From Paenibacillus sp. 1781tsa1 (GTDB taxonomy: Bacteria > Bacillota > Bacilli > Paenibacillales > Paenibacillaceae), in the NCBI RefSeq assembly GCF_024159265.1, contig NZ_JAMYWY010000001.1, positions 5,518,001-5,582,000 on the forward strand: DNA of 64,000 nucleotides, given 5' to 3'. The position numbers and the translations under genes are program-made. The notes beneath the pieces are model-generated. The model did not search any database and had not been told where the DNA came from. It saw nothing but the letters and a program-made list of their open reading frames with translations. Shown here one piece after another: positions 35,998 through 43,771 of this stretch (positions are counted from its first letter, which is position 1; each line of letters begins with the position of its first letter).

Positions 35998-37041
35998 TTA
36001 AATCAGACTGAAGCGATGATCCGGATCAAAACCGGGCCAGTGCTCAGCGAGCGTATCCGTATTGCCTCTAAAATAAGTGCTTCCATCCTGTGTTATCCAC
36101 AGGACGTCATGCCGATCATAGTGTCGGTTTAACCAACTCACTGCCTCGGCACTCCCCATAATGCAGACCGTCTTGGCAATAATCTCGCATTGCGATGCAT
36201 GCTGTCCCAAAACGGTACACTGCAGCACATCCGTATCCGCCGGTTCCATCGTCCGAGGATCAATGAGATGATGCGCAAGGCTTCCGTCTGAATTATGCCA
36301 TTGTCTATGTGAAATACCCGAAGTGGCCACAGCTCCTCGCTGTAAACGAACCGTACCTGACACATCCCCCTGGCCTTGCAAAGGATCTGCTACTTTCAAG
36401 GTCCACTGGGGATAGTCCGGTGTACCCCATACCTGAATATCTCCACCCGCGTTAATTAAACCCGCCGGGATATGCAATGTTCGCTGCAACCAGTCCGCAA
36501 TGCGCTCCACCGCCCATCCCTTAACGATCCCTCCCAGATCCAACTCAGCTCCAGGGTCCAGATGAACCATCCGGCTACCTTCCCGCTGAATCCATCCCGG
36601 ACGACTGTGGTCATGACGATCCTCAATCATTCCTGAGCTTTCAGGTGTTCTCGTTCGCAAAATGCGTTGAAGCAGCGGACGTAGCGGTTGTCGTTGTTGC
36701 ACCTTCTCGAAGCTTATATCATATCCCGAAGCCTGAAGAGCCTGCGAGATACCCGGTTGGAAAATCCCTTCAGTCAGTCCAATATATCCATAGGCCAGAC
36801 TCAGCACTTCATCCATCGCAGCGGAGATGGGTATCCATCCGGTTGCATGATTCAGACGATTCAGTTCACTGTCTGCCACAAATCGGCTAAAGCGCTGCTC
36901 TTGCGTCTCAAACCAATTCTTCACCAAGGTTGCTGCATGTTCAGCTTCTTCCTGCCCAGCGGACAGCTGCACTTCAACATCCGTGTTCATTGCACGGAAT
37001 TGGAACCGGAGCGGACGAGCGACTTGCTCTGTGCGGCTCAT
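35998..37041 (-). CDS. apbE: FAD:protein FMN transferase
   Basis: ApbE attaches FMN covalently to Thr or Ser in target proteins outside the membrane. The 347-residue product has the family motif AMNTDVEVQL near the N-terminus, LDLGGIVKGWAVERIA near 190, INAGGDI(QVWG) and SHHLIDPRT-like DGSLAHHLIDPRTMEPADT with the metal-binding site and later ECIIAKT-like CEIIAKTVCIMG. No signal peptide or lipobox is visible, unlike many Gram-positive ApbE lipoproteins, which is odd if it acts outside. Its ATG overlaps the upstream gene's TGA. Confidence 0.9.
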   Translation of the reverse strand: MSRTEQVARPLRFQFRAMNTDVEVQLSAGQEEAEHAATLVKNWFETQEQRFSRFVADSELNRLNHATGWIPISAAMDEVLSLAYGYIGLTEGIFQPGISQALQASGYDISFEKVQQRQPLRPLLQRILRTRTPESSGMIEDRHDHSRPGWIQREGSRMVHLDPGAELDLGGIVKGWAVERIADWLQRTLHIPAGLINAGGDIQVWGTPDYPQWTLKVADPLQGQGDVSGTVRLQRGAVATSGISHRQWHNSDGSLAHHLIDPRTMEPADTDVLQCTVLGQHASQCEIIAKTVCIMGSAEAVSWLNRHYDRHDVLWITQDGSTYFRGNTDTLAEHWPGFDPDHRFSLI

Positions 37042-37439
37042 GATGCACCTGTACGTGACTGATAGTTGCCACTGCTGTATCCGGAGTCTTGCCCGAAACG
37101 CTGAGAATCTGAATAACTTCCTCTGTTACTCATGCTCTGATCTGGCCGATCTGCTTGTGTGCTATCGGATGTTCCATTATATTGACTATCATCATTATCA
37201 TTGTCCTGCGTATTCCAGTTGTTGCTGTCCGTTGTACTGTTGATCCATTCATCCATCACATCATCCTGCGTATCCACATGGCTTGAAGCAGTAACGCTTG
37301 TGTCTGTACCATTCGCTGCTGCGTAGGCTACATCAAAGGCATCCGAAGTTCTTACATATTGAAAGAGTGCAGCCACAGTCAACGTTGCTGCCGCTGAAGC
37401 TTGCCATTTTCTCCATTGATTTCGTTTTTTTCTGGTCAT
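37038..37439 (-). CDS. small secreted Asn/Asp/Ser-rich protein, possible ApbE target
   Basis: A 133-residue protein that I do not recognise. It begins with a basic stretch (MTRKKRNQWRKWQ) and a short hydrophobic segment (ASAAATLTVAALFQYV), a signal or anchor. The rest is low complexity, rich in Asp, Asn, Ser, Gln and Thr. The extreme C-terminus is SRTGAS, which resembles the T/S-G-A-T/S heart of FMN-attachment motifs but lacks the usual Asp. Translationally coupled to apbE by a 4-base ATGA overlap. Confidence 0.7.
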   Translation of the reverse strand: MTRKKRNQWRKWQASAAATLTVAALFQYVRTSDAFDVAYAAANGTDTSVTASSHVDTQDDVMDEWINSTTDSNNWNTQDNDNDDSQYNGTSDSTQADRPDQSMSNRGSYSDSQRFGQDSGYSSGNYQSRTGAS

Positions 37440-37551
37440 CGTTCTTCCCTGCTTTCTTTAGGGTGTGTCTCAAGACACCCCTAGCGAAGTTCATAGTTGT
37501 ATGATAGACGCGCTGGCTTAAAAATAGATGAATGAACCGTTAAGACAGGCT

Positions 37552-37590
37552 AAAAAGACCCCGAACAGGTGAGTTTCCTGTCCCGAGTCT
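37552..37590 (-). terminator. terminator after the MBL-fold gene
   Basis: GACTCGGGACAGG and CCTGTTCGGGGTC pair with one mismatch, followed by TTTTT on the minus strand. Confidence 0.82.
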
Positions 37591-37637
37591 CTATATAAGA
37601 TCGCATTATCATTTCATATCGATATCAATTATTCCAT

Positions 37638-38621
37638 TTAGATCCGAAAATAAAACGTTCCATCCGGTTGCTGCTCTTGCTTCACTACTTCGCGTCGAAT
37701 TAACTCCTGCAAATGAGCCAACGTCTCACTCATGGCAAACCTTAGTTGATGGGTACCAAGACGATTGCCAAACATGTGTACACAGATGTCATACGCATGC
37801 GCTGGTGACTCCTGCATTCGATCCGCCAGCTTCTGAAGTCGTTCTTCATGGTGTGCGAGCAGTTGGACGGTCCGTTCGTTGAATGTGGAAAACGGATTCC
37901 GATGTCCGGGATACGCCTGCTTGATGTTCAGCTCACCAAGACGTTGCAATCCTTCCATATAAGACAATAATGGCTGAGGGTCACTGCCGGGTTGCAGACT
38001 GATATTCGGTGAAATCTGTGGCAAAACTGCATCTCCGCACAGAATCTCCATGGACTCCGGCGCATAAAAGGATAAATGGCCTGGGGCATGTCCACCCGTC
38101 TCCACAGCAATCCAACGTCTCCCGCCCATATCAAGCCACTCGCCATCTTCAACGGGTATCACATTCGGAAGTGGCGTGATCTGCGAAGTAAATGTCTTCA
38201 TATGTTCATATATCTGCTCAGTCTTGTCTTCAGGCATACCATGACGACCATAATAATCAGGTAATATTGTATTAATGTGCGAATCAGGTCCCCACATATA
38301 ATCGGCCTCTTGGCGGGAGCGTGTGGACATTCGAACGGGTGCCCCCGTCATCTGTTGCATCCAACCCGACAACCCAAGATGATCCGGGTGATGGTGGGTC
38401 AGTACAATTTGACGAATATCGCCAAAGGTCAAACCGAGATCTGCCAGCGCTTCACTCCACTCCTGTTCTGTTTCCGAATTACGCGGTCCCGGATCTATAA
38501 TGGTTATCTTTCCATCCGGTTCTGATAACACATAGCTATTCACCCATCGCAAGGGAAACGACATGCTGATCTTGACCCGGTATATGCCCTCTGTCATGGA
38601 CATCTCTTCTGTTCGCTTCAT
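37638..38621 (-). CDS. MBL-fold metallo-hydrolase
   Basis: A 327-residue metallo-beta-lactamase-fold protein. Metal-binding residues are in LTHHHPDHLG (about 75-84), the later His in TGGHAPGHLSFY, the Asp in LCGDAVL and PGHRNPF. The C-terminal part (about 240-327) is helical and resembles the winged-helix-like extension of LACTB2-type hydrolases. ATG 38621 has AGGAAGGGGG upstream. It follows a methyltransferase gene with 27 bp between them, so the two are probably one transcript. Substrate unknown. Confidence 0.85.
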   Translation of the reverse strand: MKRTEEMSMTEGIYRVKISMSFPLRWVNSYVLSEPDGKITIIDPGPRNSETEQEWSEALADLGLTFGDIRQIVLTHHHPDHLGLSGWMQQMTGAPVRMSTRSRQEADYMWGPDSHINTILPDYYGRHGMPEDKTEQIYEHMKTFTSQITPLPNVIPVEDGEWLDMGGRRWIAVETGGHAPGHLSFYAPESMEILCGDAVLPQISPNISLQPGSDPQPLLSYMEGLQRLGELNIKQAYPGHRNPFSTFNERTVQLLAHHEERLQKLADRMQESPAHAYDICVHMFGNRLGTHQLRFAMSETLAHLQELIRREVVKQEQQPDGTFYFRI

Positions 38622-38648
38622 GTTATCCCCCTTCCTGACGATCTCTGT

Positions 38649-39392
38649 TCACTCCACAGGACGACGACCAACAAAAATCATGCGTGGAGAAGTCTGCTCG
38701 TCATATTTCTCTTCATCATAGCCGCCGTGAACCTGATCTACCCGGAGCCCGGCTGCACTTAACAGCTGACTCAGTTGATCCCGTGTGTACAACTTTACAC
38801 GCTCCTGATATACCCGCGGTTCATGTCCGGATTTGGTATCGGTAATACGAATTTCCTTTTGCACAAATCCATCTTCAATCTTACGGAATTCCTCAATTCG
38901 CTGCCCTTCATCCTCTCGGACGGAGTGCGGCACCAGATGACGAGTCACATAAGCCGTATTCATAAAATCAATAATATAGCTGCCACCCGGCCGAAGCATA
39001 CGATGAATGGCTCGTAATACTTTCAGTTGTTCTCCGTCCTCCAGGAAATAACCAAACGATGTGAACAGATTAACTACGGCGTCAAAACCACCTTTCAGCG
39101 GCAGTTCACGCATATCCGCATGACACCAAGATACTCGGTGTTCGGTGTCTGTTAGGCGCGCTTCGCGTAAAAGCACATCGGACAGATCAACTCCGGTTAC
39201 TCGCAATCCTGCATCAGCAAGTGCCAGGGAGTGTCGCCCCATACCGCAGCATAGATCCAATACTTCAGCATTAGGCTTAAGCTTCAACCAATTGATCATT
39301 TTATGTACTTCATGATAGGCACCCTGTACATCCCGGTGCTTGTATACGAGAAGATAATCTTCTCCAAAACTCTTTTCATACCATTCCGTCAT
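38649..39392 (-). CDS. class I SAM-dependent methyltransferase
   Basis: A 247-residue methyltransferase. Motif I is VLDLCCGMGRHSLALA, followed by VTGVDLSDVLL, CHADMRELP and FTSFGYFLEDGEQ, typical of a broad family often paired with metabolite hydrolases. It begins at ATG 39392. It lies upstream of the MBL-fold gene in the same unit. The substrate cannot be told. Confidence 0.85.
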   Translation of the reverse strand: MTEWYEKSFGEDYLLVYKHRDVQGAYHEVHKMINWLKLKPNAEVLDLCCGMGRHSLALADAGLRVTGVDLSDVLLREARLTDTEHRVSWCHADMRELPLKGGFDAVVNLFTSFGYFLEDGEQLKVLRAIHRMLRPGGSYIIDFMNTAYVTRHLVPHSVREDEGQRIEEFRKIEDGFVQKEIRITDTKSGHEPRVYQERVKLYTRDQLSQLLSAAGLRVDQVHGGYDEEKYDEQTSPRMIFVGRRPVE

Positions 39393-39529
39393 TCAATCTC
39401 GCCCTCCACCTGGTCCTCGGCCCTCTATCTGTAGTGCGCTTTGTACAGGCCTGGTCATTTCCCCTAGCTTTAATGTATTGTAACGTCTTTATTCTGCAAA
39501 CTCAAAAAAATCCCGGTACATTGCCTACA

Positions 39530-39558
39530 TTGAAGAGCCAAAATGTACACGATATAAT
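39530..39558 (+). promoter_or_regulatory. SigA-type promoter of the DUF72 gene
   Basis: -35 TTGAAG (39530-39535), a 17-bp spacer and a perfect -10 TATAAT (39553-39558), about 70 bases before the DUF72 start. Confidence 0.75.
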
Positions 39559-39598
39559 ATTAATCATACGCATACCCCTGCGAATCGGGTAATTATAA

Positions 39599-39614
39599 GA
39601 GGTTGTTCAAAAAG
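39599..39614. repeat. solo end of the TTGTTCAAAAAG dispersed repeat
   Basis: GAGGTTGTTCAAAAAG matches the ends of the repeats at 33098-33266 and 20451-20498. Here it sits in the leader, immediately before the DUF72 ribosome binding site (CAGGAGG). Confidence 0.5.
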
Positions 39615-39631
39615 CAACAGGAGGTGTTCTT

Positions 39632-40507
39632 ATGATTCACATCGGACTTACCGGATGGGGGGATCAGGAAGATCTCTATCCGAACCGTACGAAAGCCAAA
39701 GACAAGCTCAGTCTATACGGACAATATTTCTCCACCGTGGAGGTGGATAGTTCCTTCTACGCCGTACAGCCGCGGGATCGCATGGCACGATGGGCTGCTG
39801 AGACGCCTGAATCCTTTGCTTTTATCATCAAAGCCTATCAGGGGATGACCGGACATCTGCGAGGCAAACCCTACTTCACCAGTACGTCGGAGATGTATAA
39901 AGCTTTCCGGGAATCACTGGAACCCGTTATAGAAGCAGGCAAAATGCAGGCAGCCTTATTTCAATATCCGCCCTGGTTCGAATGCAATAAGGAAAACGTG
40001 AAAGAGCTTCGTGAAGTGAAACTTCGAATGGAGGGTATTCCGTGCGCCCTCGAATTCCGCCATCGCAGCTGGTACGAAGATGGCATGCGTGAGCGAACGC
40101 TTGCGTTCATGAAGGAGCAAGGCTGGATTCACAGCGTTTGTGATGAACCTCAGGCGGGTTTAGGTTCCATTCCCATCGTGCCCCAGGCCACGGATTCGGA
40201 CATGACACTGGTTCGCATGCATGGGCGCAATGTCTCCGGCTGGCATCAGGATGGTGCACCCAATTGGCGCGAGACCCGTTATCTGTACCGTTACAACAAG
40301 GAAGAGCTGTTGGAGTGGAAAGGGTATCTGGAGCAATTGCAGGAGCAGAGCAAGGACGTCTATGTTATTTTCAATAACAACTCCGGTGGCGATGCAGCGG
40401 CAAATGCCCAGATGATGATGGATCTGCTGGACCTGCGGGTGAAGCCTTTTCCTGATCGTACTGAACCGGAGAAGGAAGAAGGACCGGAGCAACTAGAGCT
40501 ATTTTAA
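39632..40507 (+). CDS. DUF72 family protein (YecE/YunF-like)
   Basis: A 291-residue protein with the family's TIM-barrel motifs: IGLTGWGDQEDLYP at the N-terminus, LSLYGQYFSTVEVDSSFYAVQPRDRMARWAAETPESFAFIIKAYQGMTGH, LEFRHRSWYE, and YLYRYNKEELLEW with VYVIFNNNSGGDAAANA near the C-terminus. CAGGAGGTG precedes the ATG. Function unknown. It has a good promoter and stands alone between opposing genes. Relatives have been associated with DNA repair and Fe-S proteins elsewhere, but nothing here supports either. Confidence 0.9.
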   Translation: MIHIGLTGWGDQEDLYPNRTKAKDKLSLYGQYFSTVEVDSSFYAVQPRDRMARWAAETPESFAFIIKAYQGMTGHLRGKPYFTSTSEMYKAFRESLEPVIEAGKMQAALFQYPPWFECNKENVKELREVKLRMEGIPCALEFRHRSWYEDGMRERTLAFMKEQGWIHSVCDEPQAGLGSIPIVPQATDSDMTLVRMHGRNVSGWHQDGAPNWRETRYLYRYNKEELLEWKGYLEQLQEQSKDVYVIFNNNSGGDAAANAQMMMDLLDLRVKPFPDRTEPEKEEGPEQLELF

Positions 40508-40604
40508 TGCGTGCTAAAAACGGAGTTATTCATATTATTGGGTGAAGGTAAGTGTATTTATATATTGCTATTATGCAGATCAGATTCGGGATTGGAATAA
40601 AACT

Positions 40605-40636
40605 AAAAGCGGCAAGCCTGAGGGCTTTGCCGCTTT
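40605..40636. terminator. bidirectional terminator between the DUF72 gene and the GH105 gene
   Basis: AAAGCGGCAAGCC and GGCTTTGCCGCTTT pair around a short TGAG loop, with T-rich tails on both strands. Confidence 0.82.
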
Positions 40637-40697
40637 CTTTAGCTGGTTATCTACCTATAGAAGGCTATCCACATACATTCGTTTTTTGCGTCAAACA

Positions 40698-42875
40698 TCA
40701 GCGCTGCGCGGCTGTAACCGAAGAATCGATATGCGCCTCACGGAGCTGCTGATTCATCTTATGTGCTTCAATGCCTGCCAAGAGCACAATGCCAATCCCA
40801 TGGGTATCGTTCAGATTCCATCCCAGATCATCACGATAATACAAGGCAGTAAACGAGTACCCGGAACCCCGGCATACCCCATATACATTACCTTTGTAGT
40901 CAATTGACAAGCGCGTCATTCCCTCCCATCCTTTGCGTACCGCCTCCAGATAAGGCTCTGGCTGTTCCAGCCAGCCTTCGCGAATACCACGGGCATAAGC
41001 GTAAATGAACATGGATGTGCAGGAGGTTTCTTCATACGAATCTGGGCGGTTCAGCACCTGATGCCAAAGTCCATTTTCCCCTTGCAGCGCCAGATAACCT
41101 TGACTTAGATCACAATAGAAACGTAACAGTTCTGGCCTTTTCACATGATCATGTGGCAAGATCGTTAACAGTTCGGTCAATGAAAAGAGTACCCACCCGT
41201 TCCCGCGTCCCCATGGAATACCTGTTGCCCGACCACGCACAAAATCATACACATGGGACATGATCTGTTGTTCGGGAAGGTATAGGTATTTACGGAACAT
41301 CAGGAATTGATTGATCGCATCATCCCAGTACGCGCTATCTCCTGTCAACTGACCATAACGCATCAGAAATGGTGTACTCATGTACAAGTCATCACACCAC
41401 ATCGTCTCCTGACGCATCTCCCCACTGCCACGAACCCGGTAAAAGGCACCATCCTCCAGACGTTCCTGCTCATCCGTAATGTAACCCGCAATCCGATCCG
41501 CGGTATCTCTTCCACCACGAATATCGCCCAACTCCATCGCAGCAAGCAGTGTGGACCCAAACGAACCGCAATCATCCAGACTGTCGATGGCAGAAAGTTG
41601 ATTATTGATCCCTGCCGCACCGTATGCTTCCCGATCCCACAGACCATAGCGATCAAATGAAGTGCTCAGTTCAATATGTTGCCGTACATACTGAATGTAA
41701 TCATCCCGTCCCAATTCCTTTCCTGTCTGGAGCAGTCCAAGCAGGGTAACACCAAGCGGATAATTCCACTTTCCGTAATGTGTGTTCTCCAGATAGGGAC
41801 GCACATGCATATCGGGAAGATCTACCCGCCAATACACACCTTGTACGCCATCATCAAATACAGTGTCTGTTCGCACGATGTCTGCGTGGGATGGTTCAGC
41901 ACCAGGAGCAAACACACCTGTGTACAGCCAGGGGTCAGAGCACCCCGCAACCGGATAAGGTGATTTTAGTCTCAAGCCTGTGGAACCCGAACTTTCGTCC
42001 TCTTCCAACGTGAATCCCCAGGAGCCACCTTGTGCCTGGATTTCACCTTTCACGACTAGATCCCATGAACCGTAACGGCGCGGGAGTTCAACGTGGAAGT
42101 TAGCACTGCTTCCAGCAGAGTATATTTCCGTCCCATCCACATACAGAGTCAATGCACCATCATGAGTTCCTTTTAAAATAATTGGTGTTGATCCTGGCAA
42201 GATGACATCCAGCCTCGTCCATGCATAAGCCACAGCTGGTTGTTCTGTGCCGAAGATGCGGGCTAAAGAACCCACGCTCTGCTCCTCATCTGTCCAGCTC
42301 CTGCGTGGATACCAGGTAAGACCTGTCTCTTCTTCCGCCATGCCATCACGAGGAAGAGATAATACAGGTTCATCGACGGGTTCCGAATATAACCAGCCCT
42401 CCTGTCCCTGACGATCTGTCCCAGGAGTAAGGAAGTGGAGCGGGAAATTTTTGAATGAAGCTGTTCCGTAGATACCGCCGAATCCCACTTCTGTTTTGAC
42501 AAAGCGCAGCAACACATCATTCCAGCCATAGTGAACGGAAATCGGAATCTGGGTTCTTCGCTCAGGAAATAATTCCTGCAACAACTCGGACTTAAACACC
42601 TCTTCGCCGTTCACATAGATCGTCACAGGGCTATAACAGTTCAGTCCCGTATTTAACGTTGCATTCTGCTCGCTCCATAACTTGCCCCATACATACACGT
42701 ACTGCCCTGCACGCGCCTCTGCACATTTCTCATTCAGATTCAGGTCGTAGCGATAATCCCCCAGCCTGCGAAAACCTCCCTGATGATAGGCTCTGAACAA
42801 AAAGGAATGTTGCGGATGATCGCCAATATAACGCTGAGCCACCGTAGTCAATATATCCGGAATTGAATCGTACAC
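40698..42875 (-). CDS. GH105 unsaturated rhamnogalacturonyl hydrolase with N-terminal sugar-binding domain
   Basis: A protein of 725 residues or more: about 350 N-terminal residues of beta-rich, jelly-roll type, then an (alpha/alpha)6 barrel of the YteR/YesR family. Barrel motifs are NYPLGVTLLGLL, AIDSLDDCGSFG, ETMWCDDLYMSTPFL, and IPWGRGNGWVLFSLTELL with the catalytic Asp and aromatic cleft residues. It releases unsaturated galacturonate from rhamnogalacturonan fragments made by lyases. No signal peptide, so it acts inside the cell. The given GTG start lacks a good ribosome binding site; in-frame ATT/ATC codons at 42914-42917 follow GGAAGGGAG. Last gene of the sugar operon. Confidence 0.85.
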   Translation of the reverse strand: MYDSIPDILTTVAQRYIGDHPQHSFLFRAYHQGGFRRLGDYRYDLNLNEKCAEARAGQYVYVWGKLWSEQNATLNTGLNCYSPVTIYVNGEEVFKSELLQELFPERRTQIPISVHYGWNDVLLRFVKTEVGFGGIYGTASFKNFPLHFLTPGTDRQGQEGWLYSEPVDEPVLSLPRDGMAEEETGLTWYPRRSWTDEEQSVGSLARIFGTEQPAVAYAWTRLDVILPGSTPIILKGTHDGALTLYVDGTEIYSAGSSANFHVELPRRYGSWDLVVKGEIQAQGGSWGFTLEEDESSGSTGLRLKSPYPVAGCSDPWLYTGVFAPGAEPSHADIVRTDTVFDDGVQGVYWRVDLPDMHVRPYLENTHYGKWNYPLGVTLLGLLQTGKELGRDDYIQYVRQHIELSTSFDRYGLWDREAYGAAGINNQLSAIDSLDDCGSFGSTLLAAMELGDIRGGRDTADRIAGYITDEQERLEDGAFYRVRGSGEMRQETMWCDDLYMSTPFLMRYGQLTGDSAYWDDAINQFLMFRKYLYLPEQQIMSHVYDFVRGRATGIPWGRGNGWVLFSLTELLTILPHDHVKRPELLRFYCDLSQGYLALQGENGLWHQVLNRPDSYEETSCTSMFIYAYARGIREGWLEQPEPYLEAVRKGWEGMTRLSIDYKGNVYGVCRGSGYSFTALYYRDDLGWNLNDTHGIGIVLLAGIEAHKMNQQLREAHIDSSVTAAQR

Positions 42876-42932
42876 CTTGCCTGCAATCGCCTCGTTCTCA
42901 TGAAAATAACGAATGATCGTCAGCTCCCTTCC

Positions 42933-43754
42933 TTATACCTTGATTCGTTCGCTTAGCCGCAATGTCTCCCCACCCCGCACTTCAACTACCTGCTGATCTG
43001 CCGTGAACCAAACCGGGATGGCAGACGGATTATTAATGATGGATCGATCGGCTGAACACTCCAGTCGTTGCACCGCTTTCCAATAGGCAATCACTTCGAT
43101 GTTCGTGGTGTACCAGATGTCGTTCCTGCCACCAATACGCTCACCAAACTGTTCGATGATCTCCCAGTTGTCGTTATCATTGAACTCATAACTGTGGCCC
43201 CAGACGTAGAGTAACAATGGTGTACCTGTTTTGGAATATTGGATAAAACGTTCAGCATGCCCCGCCAGATCATGGTTATGATGACAGGTCGGATGCCATT
43301 CAAGCGGCCTGTCTGGCAACGTGTATCTGCCATGTGATTCAACGGTACGGGCATAATCAATGCCAAGCCACTCCAGCTTTGTACTTAACGCACGGTCGTA
43401 CCCTCCGTTGGGATAAGCCATGCCTCGTACCGGATAACCGACGAGCTGCTCCAACGCTTTTCGGTCCTCGATAATCTCTTCGGTCAATAGTTCATTCGGT
43501 ACATAAGGCAGCGTAGGGTGAGTAACCGTGTGAACGGCCACTTCATGACCCGCATACAGTTCAGCAACTTCCCCCGCCTCAATGCGGCCAGGATTGCCTA
43601 GCGTACCCGAGTTCAGATTAAATGTCCCCCGCAGTCCATACCGATTACAGACTTCCACCAGTCTTCGATCATGAATCACTCCATCGTCATAACTGAGCGT
43701 CAGCGCTTTCATCACACCACCTGGATAACGGTCAAACTGAATACGATGTCCCAT
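42933..43754 (-). CDS. polysaccharide deacetylase family protein (CE4/NodB-type)
   Basis: A 273-residue NodB-homology protein. The first motif SYDDGVIHD (catalytic Asp and metal Asp), the second motif HTVTHPTLP with metal-binding His residues, and the later segments RGMAYPNGGYD and LLLYVWGHSYEFND agree with the family. It has no signal peptide. It starts 17 bp after the GH106-like gene and ends next to the GH105 gene, so it probably removes acetyl groups from pectic oligosaccharides, as inference only. The last 40 residues are a short beta domain. Confidence 0.85.
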   Translation of the reverse strand: MGHRIQFDRYPGGVMKALTLSYDDGVIHDRRLVEVCNRYGLRGTFNLNSGTLGNPGRIEAGEVAELYAGHEVAVHTVTHPTLPYVPNELLTEEIIEDRKALEQLVGYPVRGMAYPNGGYDRALSTKLEWLGIDYARTVESHGRYTLPDRPLEWHPTCHHNHDLAGHAERFIQYSKTGTPLLLYVWGHSYEFNDNDNWEIIEQFGERIGGRNDIWYTTNIEVIAYWKAVQRLECSADRSIINNPSAIPVWFTADQQVVEVRGGETLRLSERIKV

Positions 43755-43771
43755 CCCCGACTTCCACTCCT

